Positions 22,785-34,814 of a stretch of 64,000 bases of DNA are shown here, piece after piece (position 1 is the stretch's first letter; the number at the start of each line of letters is the position of its first letter). The DNA comes from Trichobilharzia regenti. Lineage: Eukaryota; Platyhelminthes; Trematoda; Strigeidida; Schistosomatidae. The stretch lies in NCBI GenBank assembly GCA_944472135.2, contig OX235262.1, positions 165,229,509 to 165,293,508 of the forward strand. Reading direction: 5' to 3'. Under the pieces are notes generated by a model. The model did no database searches. It was given only the letters and a program-made list of their open reading frames with translations, and was not told the origin of the DNA. The translations under genes were made by a program, and so were the position numbers.

Positions 22785-23146
22785 ATGTTGTCTCCAGTCC
22801 TTTTCAGCCGGCCCTAAGGTTGCCTCTAATCTCCTATCTCTTTCTCACACGATCCCCCTCCATGTCACCCTCGGACACACTCCCAAATCTTCTTATCCCA
22901 GTTGGGTCACAAAAGAGTGGTGGCCTGGCTTGAGATGTCACTCAACTCTCTCTCTCAGGCGTACGTCCGATATATCTCCATTCCTTTCCGGATATTTGCT
23001 AGGCAATAGGCTCTTGGTTGGTTCCTTCTCAGACTTTTCTCTCTTAAATCCTTAATGGTCATGTGACCTTCAGTATGGAGCCAACGAAGGCAGCTTTTGA
23101 TTAAAGTCTGAAGCCTGTTAGAGATGCTTTTCGTCAAGCCGGCGCC
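22785..23146 (-). mobile_element. RTE-A fragment, minus strand
   Basis: The minus frame at 22955-23137 contains MTKSISNRLQTLIKSCLRWL and KDLREKSLRRNQPRAYCLAN, matching KSISNKLQTFINSCLRSIL and RDLWERTNQEQ in the copy at 46600-46700. Downstream, 22790-22950 matches the C-terminal part. Highly diverged. Confidence 0.72.
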
Positions 23147-24010
23147 AAGTTTCTGGGATTTATTACTGACTTATTGTGTGTTCTATGGCTTTATTCGAAT
23201 AACGCTGGCTGATAAATTTTAAGATTTTAAACACAGATAGGATTCTTCGAGGGCTGAAACTTGAGTGTCTTCAAACATCTTAAGGCCGGTTAAATGATTT
23301 TACACATCCAATTAGTTGTTGGACTTGGGCATCCAACTTCACTACTGTCCATAATTGAGAATACTGACATGATATGTATAAAAGATAGCAGACTATGAAT
23401 GCGGTCAAGTGAACCAACTTACAATTATATATGACATGAGAGAAAAACATGACAGTTGTTAACAGAATTTCACTTTACCAGTTTATGTATGATTAAAATG
23501 ATTGTAAACAAATAGTTTGTTTATTTAAACTGTACAAAAATTTGTCAGATTCACTGGAAAAAACAAACATGAGTATGACATGGAAGAAATGCAGACTTTC
23601 TGTATTTTAGTAAAAAAAAAGTAAACGCATAGTTAACGGAAAATCTTGACAGTTGTATAAATCAATTCGACTTTGATACTCTGCGCCGAGTACGAGAAAA
23701 AACGTCATTTGTCTTATATTTAAGGTGAATTCGAGGTCATTACCTTTAAATATATACACTGGAATGTGTATTTTCATATAGTAATGTGTCGAAATTTAGA
23801 TTTGTGTCTAAGACCATAGAAATAAAGGAACAGTGTAGATTTAGAAGAAGAAGAACCTGTCTCAGATGTTTTGGAACAGATTTCAACAGAAAGTTTCACT
23901 GAGAGTTTGCTTAGGTAGTCTGATTTTTTCATCAGGACGATTCCAGAACCTTTATCTGTGTTATGATCAAGTTTTCGCTATCTTTCAATTGTTTCAGCTG
24001 CTTTTGATGT
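23147..24010. other. Unannotated spacer
   Basis: No gene or repeat supported. Confidence 0.45.
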
Positions 24011-24011
24011 T

Positions 24012-24109
24012 CTTTGGAAGCTGGATTTTTTGTTGATGTAATCGAGACAGTAATTCAAAATGGTTGATTCACTGTTTCAATTACATCAAAAAAAAGCCAG
24101 CTTTCGTAA
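24012..24109. repeat. Hairpin, ~36-base arms
   Basis: ggaagctggattttttgttg (about 24014) to gagacagt, and actgtttcaattacatc to ccagctttcg (about 24073-24109), are inverted. The loop is about 22 bases. It lies 130 bases from the next inverted pair, so the two may be parts of one decayed PLE end. Confidence 0.55.
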
Positions 24110-24235
24110 TATACATTCCACAGAACATCGAAAGAACAGATTTCAATCAGTTCACCGTTCAGGAAAGAAGTAACGCGATCTTTGGAGCATTCTCTACGAG
24201 TCTGACTGAGATAGGACATTGTGTGGAATTTAAAA

Positions 24236-24395
24236 AGTTTGTATTCGTAGAAATCTCAGTAATGGTAAAACAATAAATCACAGCGTTTCATTCGGTAAGT
24301 TGGTTCACATGCTGAAGAAGTTAGAACCATTTCGCCTAGTGAAACGTTAAACTTTATTGATTCACCGCTGCTGAGATTTCTATGAATATAACCTT
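24236..24395. repeat. Inverted pair of PLE-like terminal repeats
   Basis: Left arm about 24236-24300 (gtattcgtagaaatctcagt... agcgtttcattcgg) and right arm about 24333-24395 (cgcctagtgaaacgtt... ctgagatttctatgaatat) are inverted copies. gaaacgtt after a ctgaagaag word recalls PLE ends and hammerhead-type motifs. No coding part. Confidence 0.55.
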
Positions 24396-24985
24396 TTATG
24401 CATGTCATCTGTTCACTGGGCACTCAGTTCTTGAGAAATATTTACGTAACCAGTGCTTTTGGAAGTGTGTGGGCGGTTGCTACTTCACGGCTGCCCACAC
24501 CATAGAAGTTGATTGAATCTTTGGGTACAAGAAACAGAAAGAGGGTTAGTGTTGCATGACCACAGAGCCCAGGGGACAACTGCTTGAGGCCGGTCACACA
24601 CGGCCTATATGAACTGGTTTCTTGGGTTGTTTCCTATAAGTAAACTTGCCACCGGTTATGGACCACAATAGGGTAAGTCGGGATGCACAATTTTTGGGGT
24701 TGACTTTTTGTAACCCCCTGTCTCCAGAGTGGAGAGATAGCATAGCTGGCATGCTGGTCATCTGAAAGAAGCACTTTACTGCTGTTACATTCCTGTTCCC
24801 CAGCAGTAAGACTTCGTCCACAGATATAGTGTAGAAAATTCTGACACAATGCTGGTAACTGCTTTTAGTCTAACGGTTATCCTAACAACCTTCCTGGCAT
24901 GGTAGGACCTGCAGGAACAATAGTTCCAGCCAGTGTAGTTTCTTGGGTCATTGAAATATGGAAGCCCGAACAATACGTCAAGGTA
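24396..24985. other. Unannotated spacer
   Basis: 24690-24985 has overlapping short frames on both strands but no recognisable domain. It may be diverged RTE-B sequence. Confidence 0.35.
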
Positions 24986-25445
24986 GCAGCTAAGGTGTAT
25001 GCCAAGCTATCGCCTTCCTTGACGGGCAATGTTAGCTGGCATATGGTCAGGTTGGAAAATATCCAGTGGTTGGCAGACAAAAACATGGCTTCATCAGTCA
25101 ATGAAATCCATAGTAGTTAGTTTAAACCACGCAGGAAGGTGTAGACGTCCTGGTTGGTATCTTCGGGAGGGTAAACACCAATGGCTAGAGACAATCTGTG
25201 ATTTGGCTCAAAATCGTTCTCAATGACGCAGATGCATCCACTCCTGGTGACCTATAGTTTCCAATAAAACTATATTGTTCTTCGACATTACTATTCTTTT
25301 CTCCTCAAATCTCTGTTTACCGTCTCTATTCTGCGTTTCACTTTAATTTCTTCTTCTTCTCTGGCTTTATGTGCTGAGTGAATTGTGGCGACTCGAACTG
25401 CCACACATCAGTGCAAAGTTCTATGTTTAAACCAGTCAGTCATTT
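24986..25445 (+). mobile_element. RTE-B 3' end
   Basis: Words cttccttgacgggcaatgtt, then gtggttggcagacaaaaaca and tcagtcaatgaaatcc, align with 42530-42620. gaaggtgtagacgtcctggt aligns with gagatgcagactccgggttg. The 3' UTR to about 25445 matches 42780-42930. The 65-codon frame at 25029 covers part of it. Confidence 0.75.
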
Positions 25446-26024
25446 GGTCAGTTAGGTCACGTAGATTATCTTCCGAAATCCATAAATTGATAATCATCAG
25501 ATACCTGAAATATTCTTTTCGATTACTTTGTCTTCAGAGTTTTCTGTTTCTTGGCGTTCATCGTCAAGGTGAATTAATGGCCCTAGAGAAGCCTATTTTC
25601 TTTCGGAAATTAAAATTATGTTTCTCCACTGTAGGTATTTACAGTCTGTCTCTATCTATACACCGGACTACTAAACTAAAGAAATACCGCTTACATTTAA
25701 AAGAGATAACATTCATTCCTAATGAGCGATCAATAGTTTCACTAGGCACCAAAATTAAGTTATCCCTAATTATACTAGCCTATGTGATAATATCCACTTC
25801 CTGTAAAAAACAGTCACCTAATTTGAAATTGATATTCAAAGTTAGTCAGTTAAATTTTATTAACGTAACCTCTGACAGACATTGTGATGAGCTTTATTAT
25901 TTGATAATCAATAAAGGGATAGCCTAAGTAACAACATTTTTCTTACTCAGTGACAGACTACCTTCCTATTTACTTATCAGTGTGAAGTTAGTCTACAATA
26001 TAAATGGTACATACTCAATTCTTA
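25446..26024. other. Unannotated spacer with a long chance frame
   Basis: A 180-codon + frame (25385-25927) begins inside the RTE-B 3' UTR and shows no domain, signal or splice evidence. Treated as chance. Confidence 0.45.
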
Positions 26025-26218
26025 TTCTTTTCCGCTCTGTGTAAAACATAGGGCTTCAAAATTGAGCTTTGAAGTCTCAGAGTGACGTTGCTAGCCTATT
26101 TACCGGGCTTACTGACAGCTTACCGAGGTTCGGGAGTGTGTTGGCCAGGAGTCAAACCTTAGACAGCATCCATTGTCGGTGAGCATCCTACTGCTGATTC
26201 AGTGATGCATACAGATCT
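26025..26218 (-). mobile_element. SINE-A, minus strand, diverged
   Basis: Recognised by aacatagggcttcaaaattg, gttgctagcc and cggtgagcatcctactgct. The head is decayed. Confidence 0.7.
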
Positions 26219-26885
26219 ATTATATGCATCTTAATCTTCGTCAAATCAGTTTTATACATCACCTGCATCGTTTTGTTGCACAAACTTTCCTCGCTCATTT
26301 TACTTTCTTTAGTAATCTGTAAACTATTGTGACGAAAAACAAAAAGAAGTTAAACTGGTGGGCTGTCCAAACTGTAATAACTCCTGAAACACAGATAACT
26401 CCATGTATCACTTAATCATACACTCCGTCAACTCATATCATATTTTCATTAGCTACAAATCAACGGTGTAAATAGCACAATATTGATTAATGAATATTTG
26501 AATATTTCGCGCATCATAACAGTCTTATTCTAGTTTCTAAGAAATTTACGTTAGGTGGAAAAACTTGATTGCATAACTTGTTATAAATCATCTTTAATTA
26601 TTCCACACACACACACACACAGAAGAAATATCAGTAAATCATCAGATGAGACTTTTCATACTTTCAAAAACAAAATCTCATTTGACTGCATAAGAACAGA
26701 CGTTAAAACTGACTAACAACATGATACACGTCTACCGCTTAGTACGATTAAGGTTAGACAACGTTAAACGAGGATTAAGACAAACATTTTTCTTAAAAAA
26801 AGACGACAAGAAATGTATGATAACAAAAGTATCTTTAGAAATGAAGAAGAAGAAGAAGAAGGTGTAATATGGACTGGAGATCGGT
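26219..26885. other. Unannotated spacer
   Basis: A (CA)n tract lies at 26605-26622 and a gaagaagaag run at 26842-26860. Nothing else. Confidence 0.5.
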
Positions 26886-26895
26886 AGAAGGTATT

Positions 26896-27105
26896 TTTTC
26901 TTCCTTCACGTTCCCAGTGAAACATAGGGCTCCAAGCTATAGGCTTGAAGATTCCGTGGCCGTGTTGATTTTTTACAGGATGGGGTTGCTAGCCTCATGT
27001 CCAACCTTTCCTCCTTACCAGTCTCACTACTGGCTTAGCGAGGTAAAGGTGTGCGCCGGCCGGGGCTCGAACCCCGGACCATGTGTATGGTCGGCGAGGT
27101 ATTAA
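26896..27105 (-). mobile_element. SINE-A, 5'-truncated, perfect 10-bp target duplication
   Basis: Minus copy ending at the B-box side of the tRNA head (cggggctcgaaccccgg, ggtcggcgagg). The A box is absent. agaaggtatt occurs at 26886-26895 and 27106-27115, so truncation happened during insertion and not later. This is LINE-like 5' truncation of a SINE. Confidence 0.88.
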
Positions 27106-27423
27106 AGAAGGTATTAAAACCATCTATCATAGGTAGGTTCTGGTGTTTGAAAATGTCACAGAAAGTGCATTCAACACATGAGTGGCTCTCTTCAGAATAA
27201 CCTTCATAGTCCAAAATAGGAATTGAATCTTAAAAAGAGAAGTGTTTGTATACAAGTTATATGAAGAAGAATAAGAAATGAATAAAAGGCAACTGGAACA
27301 GTGCGATTTTAATATAACTATTATTATCAGTAGTTTTATCAATAAAGACAGCTGAACTAAAAGATTGACTGTGTAGCAGGCAACCAAATAAGAAAAGGTC
27401 AATAGATGAGTATTTAGTTGCGT

Positions 27424-27650
27424 TTCTTATTCCCAGTGGAGCATAGGACTTCAAGCTAGGGCTTTGATATTTCGGTAGCAGTGGTATCTATTTTTATGGA
27501 GTGGGGTAGCTAGCAGAATGCCCAACCTTCCCACTTTACCAGTCTTATTACTGACTTAGTGAGGTGAATGAGTGCGTCGGTGGCCGGGTTTGAATCCCGA
27601 ACCACATGAGTGGTTGAAGAGCATTCTACCGCTGTGCCACCGATGCACGA
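27424..27650 (-). mobile_element. SINE-A, minus strand
   Basis: Complete from the 3' end (ttcttattcccagtggagcat) to tgtgccaccgatgcac. tatttag at 27411-27417 and 27652-27658 is a likely target duplication. Confidence 0.85.
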
Positions 27651-29348
27651 TTATTTAGCAAATACTCGAAATTAGCCGCTTATGTAAGGAGGGCAGTTTC
27701 CCAAGTAAAAGTTTTCTAGCCCTATCATATTGTAAGCTAATATGTGGTAGCATAACCACACTGACAATACGAGATGGCATGGGCTGATCAAAGCCTTCTG
27801 TAAACCAGTCAGCCGATGTATCTTCTATCGGTGATAGAGAAAATAAGCACAATGTTCGAAGGTGGAGAGGCTGCACAGTTTAAAAAGGGCATAGGAGTAC
27901 TAGGAATCTGTGAGAGCAGGTGAAATGGAAGTGGACTCTTCATACTGCTAACTGAAAATTCAATAATCTATTCCAGCAACCCATACAACAACCACGAGCA
28001 CACTTAGGCAGTGGTTATCATGATATCATCAATAGCTTCGAAGGTTCTTATGCAGTCGGAACCAGTTTCATGCAGGAAAATGAAGGCTAAAAAGGACTGC
28101 GAAGAGTAGGTTGAGATAGATATGTGCTGTCGAAGTCCGGTATTCCAATCGGAACCTAAAGAAATAATAATAATAGTCTAGTACCATACGAATTCTCATT
28201 TTCACGAGAAGACGAGTTGTAAAGCGACTGTCTTAATGGAAAGTTTACAAGCTTCATTGATAAAAGATGGAAATCTGAATCTCTGAGGCAATTAAAGTTC
28301 TTCTCAGGTAGCAAATACTCCACACTAATGGATGCTAGTAAATGCTTAACTTAGATCAAGTAAGATTTCCGGTTGATCAATTCTTGAATTCAACTGCCCG
28401 CTTAAAGTGTAACTAATAAATGCAAAATTTAGCTCAGAGATTATATCACAGGCATGATTTCAGTCATCACTAACTTCCTCTTAACTACACTAACGAAAAC
28501 TAAGTCTTGCCTTCAAATGTACTTTTTATTTCTATACAAAGTTTTGAAATAAAACCGCTTTGTTTAAATGTTGTTAGCTTTGTATTATTTGTGTTGTTAA
28601 TGGAATCAAGCCGTTTATGAAAATAGCTTAACCTACTCATGATTGACATCACTGACAGAATATCATCAAGCATACAAACAAAGCCGAATCAATCACTAGT
28701 ACGTAACATCAGATACTGCAAGAATTCCACATATTTATTTATTTATTTAACACTGATATGCTACGACCTAATATGCAAATTAAGCGAATATAAAATAACC
28801 CCTTAAAGAGATAATCAGTTACCAAGCCTTTTGAAGAGATTATAGTTTAATTATAATTATTCACATAAACAACCATCATCATTCAAGCATCCATCATACT
28901 CATAGTACAAAAGAGAAATGTACTTAAAATGTAGAAATTTTGTCTTAACTACTGAATTCGCTTTATACCTTCCAAATCTTATAAGGTCATTCAGTACTTT
29001 GGGGGTACACGTATAAACAGAAAGATATTCACGAACAATTTTAAACAAAGATGGAGAAATTCGTCCATATTTATCAGTATACTTTTAAACAATGCCATAC
29101 CGTCATAAAATCAGTCATATTACTTCGAAATTATCAACAACAACAACAAGAGCAAAAAAAAATTCAAATTGACAATAAACGAGACAGTTGTAAAATTGTG
29201 AAAACATCTTTAGCGTGACAGATTTATAGCAGTGTGTGTATGCACATGCGCGGAACAGCTGTTGTCTTCAAGCTACTAAGGTTTGTTGTGAAGATAAGTG
29301 AAATGTGATTAAGGAAATTCCAACAGTTATAGTCGGAATCTTAAACTC

Positions 29349-29349
<1 letters not shown>
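27651..29349. other. Unannotated spacer, about 1.7 kb
   Basis: No gene or repeat supported. 28731-28745 has a short atttattt run. Confidence 0.5.

Positions 29350-29400
<51 letters not shown>
29350..29400. repeat. (AAT)n microsatellite
   Basis: About 17 uninterrupted ATA/AAT triplets. Tails of RTE-A and SINE-A are of the same type, but no element body adjoins it. Confidence 0.95.
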
Positions 29401-29694
29401 GCACAACACCAATAACAAACGCACAACGTAGTTAAGCATTGTAAGATTAATCAGAAATGGTCAGTACTACCTTACACATTGTATTTAACAAGATTAGGGA
29501 ACACACCGACTAGAAAATGAGATCTAGAAGTACATCAGTCAATTCTCCCGCTGATTTCATACAAAATAAAGAAATCACGATTAGAAACGTTACTATGATT
29601 CAGAGATTTAATTAACAAAATGGTAAAATGTCTTTCCACTTTTAAATTTGGATGTGATGCACGACAGTGACAGCTTACTTCTTTTTAAGATAAT

Positions 29695-29817
29695 ACTTTT
29701 TTATTCCTTTACGTTCCTAGTGCTGGAACATAGGGCCTCAACCTAGGGGCTTGAAGTTCCGGTAGCAGTGGTGTTTATTTTTACGGGGTGGGGTTGCTAG
29801 CCCTATGCCCGACCTTT
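29695..29817 (-). mobile_element. SINE-A, 3' half (split by RTE-A)
   Basis: Minus-strand 3' half: ttattcctttacgttcctag to ttgctagccctatgcccgacc. It continues at 30363 after the inserted LINE. aagataa at 29687-29693 and 30485-30491 flanks the whole SINE. Confidence 0.88.
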
Positions 29818-30362
29818 ATAATTATTTTATCCTTTAATTCCTAGAGGAACATAGGACTTCAACCGCGTGTCTCCATTACCTTCGGTTTTCTGCCAACTTT
29901 TTCACCCCACTTCAAGTCTGCCCACATACTTTCATCTCCTCTTCACACGACCTCCTCCAAGTCACCCTTGCACTGACGACCAGCTCGCCGCTTCCCTTTC
30001 GGGTTCCACTCAAGGGAGAGCCTGGCGTGTGATGTCACTTGATGATTTGTTTTCTCAGAGTATGGCCAGTCAATTCACCTCCATTTCTTCCTGCCTATTT
30101 GTTTCACGATCGGTTCCTGGTTGGTTCGCTCATTGCCAGAGATCTGTGTTGCTGATCTCTTCCGGCCAGCCGTCTGATCTTGAGTATTGAGCGAAAACAA
30201 CTGTTGATGAAGGTCTGAAGTTTGTTTGAGATGCTCTTTATGACGCGCCAGGTCTCTGATCTGTATAGTAGCACTGACTGACTTCACATTGGATTTGAAA
30301 TCCGGATCTTATTTCTGATGCTGAGTGCTGTTGACCTCCACACAGACTTGAGAGTAATGAAA
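29818..30362 (-). mobile_element. RTE-A, 5'-truncated, nested in SINE-A
   Basis: Minus LINE fragment. Its 3' end is at 29818 (ataattattttatcctttaa), then C-terminal coding words parallel to 10720-11245. gcccgaccttt at 29807-29817 and gccctacctct at 30363-30373 look like the duplicated, slightly diverged target. The 70-codon minus frame 30075-30287 includes GNERTNQEPIVKQIGRKKWR, the RTE-A C-terminal sequence. Confidence 0.88.
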
Positions 30363-30487
30363 GCCCTACCTCTCCTCTTTACAAATTTTATTACTGGCTC
30401 AGAGAGGTAAAGGAGTGCGTTGGTAGCCGGGGATCGAACCCAGACTACATAAGTGATTGGCGAGCATTTTACCGTTGTGTCACCAAG
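30363..30487 (-). mobile_element. SINE-A, 5' half (split by RTE-A)
   Basis: Minus-strand tRNA-head half: cagagaggtaaaggagtgcg, then a B-box region ggggatcgaaccc, ending tgtcacc. Confidence 0.87.
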
Positions 30488-30976
30488 ATAACATGGATGC
30501 CTAGAAAGCTGTGAAATAATGAGACGTGTAGTTCCTACACCAAATAATTAAAATTATGTGGAAGTTTGACATTCCAACTATTATGTTCACCTTTGAAACG
30601 ATAAGTGCTCAAGGCGACAGGGTTTACTGGTATTTTTGTTACTTCTTTCCCTAAGCTTCTTACGACTCAGGATAGTATGTCACTGAAAGATGTGTTTGAA
30701 TAACCTATAAGTGCTTCTGTTACTGACGTAAGAGGGCTTTTTAAATCTCAAGCCTACATACAAAGACGGCTTTTTAGTATTGCCCAACCTCTAGCCTAAA
30801 TTCACTCATATTCAGAAACACTGTGCCTTGATTAGCCTTCGCCGCTCCAACATATTTTGATTATATATATGACTGCGAATGTACAGCATGTAACAGACAG
30901 AAATGTCTCTTCGCTGAAGTAGTAGTTGATATTTCTAAAAAATCTATTATCCTTCTGATCACCTGTAATTTCAAAT
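30488..30976. other. Unannotated spacer
   Basis: Nothing recognised. Confidence 0.5.
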
Positions 30977-31110
30977 TAGGTCATGAAATGACATTAGTTG
31001 GGCGGCGGGGGGGCGGACTGTTGAGAATCAGAAAGTACTAGACATCCACTTCGTCCTAGTTCGGGACTCTTCAGCATTACTCACCAATGACCTCACTGGG
31101 AACACTTTCT
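30977..31110 (-). mobile_element. SINE-B fragment, minus strand
   Basis: 3' half with the ribozyme block at 31040-31080. On the minus strand it reads AUGCUGAAGAGUCCCGAACU, AGGACGAAGUGGAUGUC. The core CUGAAGA fits CUGANGA, but the GAAA segment is GAAG. Confidence 0.7.
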
Positions 31111-32389
31111 CATTTCAATTTCAATTTATTCAATCCCCTTTTTATCATAGGATTTAGGGAGGAATTAACAAACAAACAAACAAAAAATGACGACATCAGT
31201 GAAATTCATAAAACGAATCATAGTTGCTATGACAGTTCAAATTAGTGAACAGAGTTCAATTATTTAAACCTATAAACTCTGAATAATCAGTATTGCCATG
31301 GCGACTACATCACTCAATGTGTCTAGCTAACAAGTTGTAAAATTGAATGTCAATGAGATTTTTGAACTTCACTCATCACGTCTACTAAACAACATCATCA
31401 TCATCAAGAGAAGAAAATGGGAAAAAGATGACGAAAACTTTACAACCCACATAATTGCCCTGCTGTTCTTCTTTAAAATTTAAATGTCTAACAAGACAAG
31501 TTCCCCCCCCCCTCTCGCTTATTTTCCAAATGAATCTATAGTAGCGGTGATCAATTGTCTACCCATGTAATTAATAGTTAATTCTTTGATAATCATATGA
31601 GGAGATTAAGTTGTTTAAAAGAAGGGCTTATTTCTTCCCTCATCAACAATTATATCGGTAGTATGTCTGTATATTTGTTTTAAAACTGACAATGTTATCT
31701 TTTCTACTAACTATGCTACTTCTTCGTCTTATTATTATTATAACTACACCTCACTGACAAAGAAACGTATACATACATATATACACACACACACACAAAT
31801 AAACATGACATATTTTATAAGCCTAACATCTCATTTCATTGTAGGCCTCCTTTGATTTATCTCACAATTACACTTTATTCTTAGGAAAGGAAGAACGTTC
31901 CTTTTAAAAAAAATTTGAGACATACCAGCGTATGTTTCGGTATATGACGTTTTCACTTTTTTCCTGGTTGCTGTAGCCCATTTTATGTGTAAACATTAAG
32001 AAGGAAATCACTTGTCAATTGATAAAATGAAATATATACATATATATTTATATATTAAATCATTAAGGGGAATAATTTTTTTAAAAATAGAATAATAACA
32101 GAAAGAGAATAAAGTTCAACAAGTGAGATAGCATAAAATCTTTGAATACAATCTACTCAATAGACGCAGGTTGTATGCGGGTTAACACACACAAGAAACT
32201 GGAAATGACAGTATCATCGTTTACTGAGTTAAACAATCAAATACAAAAACGAAGACCTTTTTGTGTATCGATATAAAGTACTACAGAAATATGGTTGAAT
32301 AGCAAAATATTTATTTATTGGTTGTGAAAGCCAAAAAGTGAATTATTTTAAACATGTATTGGCAAAAATTTGAATCCGTGGTTCATTTG
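31111..32389. other. Unannotated spacer, about 1.3 kb
   Basis: Short homopolymer C run at 31503-31513. No gene or repeat recognised. Confidence 0.5.
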
Positions 32390-32600
32390 ATCGGGTCTAA
32401 GTGACTGGGATGGTCTACAAGGTCGCCATGTAACCAGAGAGTTCTAGTTTCAAACACTGACGCTTGGATACTGCTGAAGAGTCCCAAACTAGGATGAAAC
32501 GGTTGTCTAGTAGTCTCTGGTTTTCCAGTAGTTCGATAACTAATATCAACTCATGATCAAAGCTGTAACCAATCAGATCCCTGCGAACTAACACCTGAAA
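32390..32600 (+). mobile_element. SINE-B, plus strand
   Basis: Head at 32395-32455 (gtctaagtgactgggatggtc; agttctagtttcaaac). The ribozyme block follows, then the family 3' end aaccaatcagatccctgcga. Confidence 0.8.
32468..32520 (+). ncRNA. SINE-B hammerhead-like ribozyme, core intact
   Basis: Reads GGAUACUG, CUGAAGA, GUCCCAAACUAGGAU, GAAAC, GGUUGUC, UAGUAGUC. CUGAAGA satisfies CUGANGA, and GAAA and a GUC cleavage triplet are present. Stem I pairs UACUG with the UAGUA after the cleavage site (one G-U). Stem II closes with one G-U. By inspection the conserved core has no forbidden base. Activity is inferred, not shown. Confidence 0.62.
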
Positions 32601-33390
32601 GTCAAATATGATCACTTATGCGTAGGCGTTTTTGTGACTAATACTGGCAAAATAAAACTAGCTATTAGTGCATTACAGTACAGGTCACATTTGTAGATCA
32701 AACAGCCGATTAAAGGTCATAAAACATGAGAAGAAAATAATTATCAAATTGTAAGGTTACTAATAGTGAGAAAATATGATTTGAACACCTGTAAACCATT
32801 GTCATACTGCCTGGAGTCTTGAAACATAATTTTTAGTCGTATCGCAAACTCAGGCCACTCGAACTACACCTCTCTAAACGACTTATTTAATGAAATCATA
32901 TATTCATAGTACAATCGAACTTGGATGCTCCTAAGTTTTACGTATCTCGATCACTTTAGTTAATGGGGATTCATAACTAACTTGTCTGCTTTATCTACAA
33001 TTATACAGTCAACATCTGTCCCATCATAAACAAGTGGTGTTGTTGCGATAGCAACGTTGAGCAAATAAACGCAGCCTTTTTTAAAAATCTTTTGTTTCCA
33101 TCAGTTATGCAAGCAGCTGCATAATAAGACAAACGTTTTCCATCACTACTACACTCAACTCTAAATGACCACTCGAATATTTCACTTGCTTCATTAGGGG
33201 GCTTAAATTGGTATGAATGAATCTGATGAGGTTTTTGTTGTTTCTACCAAATATTTCATCAGCTACCAATCTCTAGGGCTGACATGGATAATCAACAAAC
33301 AGTAAATATACTTAAATATATAATCCCCTAAGGCAGTTTTTAGGCACACATTCACAAATCACTTGCATCAATTCTATTCATAAATATATA
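32601..33390. other. Unannotated spacer
   Basis: Nothing recognised. Confidence 0.5.
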
Positions 33391-33553
33391 AAGGGTCACT
33401 TGGAGGAGGTCATGCGAAGAGGAGATGAAAGCATGTGGACAGACCTGGAGCGGGGTGAAAAAGTTGGCAGAAAACCGAAGGCAATGGAGGTGCTCAGCTG
33501 AAGCCCTATGTTCCTCTAGGAACTAAAGGATACAATAATAATAATAATAATTT
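33391..33553 (+). mobile_element. RTE-A, 3'-most 160 bases
   Basis: Strongly 5'-truncated copy. Frame words WRRSCEEEMKAC-like and ENRRQWRC-like match 46830-46930. Ends tatgttcctctaggaac, taaaggatac and (AAT)6. Confidence 0.88.
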
Positions 33554-33649
33554 CTTAAATATACTAGCAATAGAAAGTGAGATGGTTAGCGCACTCGGAT
33601 TTTTGTCTCCAATGAAAAGGAATTTCAACATATTCAAGTAATGGATTTT

Positions 33650-34100
33650 AGGGATTTGATTGATTGGTTACAGGATTTCATCATGAGCTGACATTCGTTA
33701 GAGAACTATTGAAATACCTGCAGGGAGTAATGGACAGCTGTTTCATCCCAGTTTAGGACTCTTCAACAGTTCGGACCCAGGACCTTCTGGTTACAAGGCA
33801 GGTGAGCTCGTATACTACTACTACTGCGACCCTATCCAATGGCCAGCGCATGAATTCCAACTTCTGCTAATTCATGACATAGCGCGACCACTTCACAATG
33901 TCTTCTTCGATGAGTAACTGCCTCACATTCAACCTGCTGTACCCTACTGGTCATGGCTTCTCACTAGAACCCCAGGTAATTAACTGCCTGAATAGGGCCA
34001 GTGACTAGTGAGTAACAGATTAATTTTCAAGTATTTCACGATGAAATCCTCCATGCAATCAAACACAAAATCCCTACAAAACCAATACTTGAAAATATAC
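33650..34100 (-). mobile_element. SINE-B, minus strand, bounded by inverted ends
   Basis: The tRNA-like head faces right. The 3' end is at 33650-33720 (gattggttacaggatttca, gttagagaactattg). The ribozyme block at 33725-33775 reads UUGAAGAG (first core base changed). 34037-34076 is a second 3' terminus in the opposite direction (gatgaaatcctcc, aaaatccctac). Confidence 0.78.
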
Positions 34101-34814
34101 CCATTTCTTAAGAATTGACAAATAGCGTTGTGTTCATGAATTCACCAAAGGGTGTTCCATGAGTGTTATCCATGTAAAAATTATTCTACCTAGTCCGGAT
34201 TTCCTGATATAATCAATTTTAATTCTTTTGTATTAGTAGTGTTTACATAATTCTTAAGAATTACTTTTGTTTAGTAGTATATAATAGTAATAATAATAAT
34301 AAAAATGAATACATAGATTACTTATTAAAACAAAATTATTTCCTAAATTGTGACCTCACCTCGATGTTAAATTGACAGTCTATGACCTAAACTTCATGAA
34401 TGAGGTCAGACAAGTAAAAAAAATTAAAAAAGTAAAAACAGTCTATGACTTGCCTATCATACAAGCGAGTTAAGTAATCATAATTTCTTTTGGTTTTACT
34501 AAATCTCTACAGAAATTTAACTGTGCTGGTCATCCCCCGCCACCCGGTCTAACCACTTGAGGAAGACAAACACACACGCACACACACACACACACAGAGA
34601 AAGAAAATGAAACACCCAAAAGAAAAGGCTAAACTACATGGGTTTTGCAAAATATAATTTATATGAAATTTTAATAGGCAGTGTGATAATAAATTAGAAT
34701 TTCATGTTAATTGACTTGTTAAATTCAAACATCAAGTAAAATGCTTGAATACTAATGCTTATTTAACATTATTAAAAGTCTTGTGGGTGTAAGGAAAAGA
34801 TTTTATATCACTTC
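34101..34814. other. Unannotated spacer
   Basis: (CA)n-type tract at 34570-34596. Nothing else. Confidence 0.5.

Noticed and set aside
25385..25927. 180-codon open frame on the plus strand
   Set aside because: Starts within the RTE-B 3' UTR, has no domain, signal peptide or splice site I could defend, and runs through AT-rich spacer.
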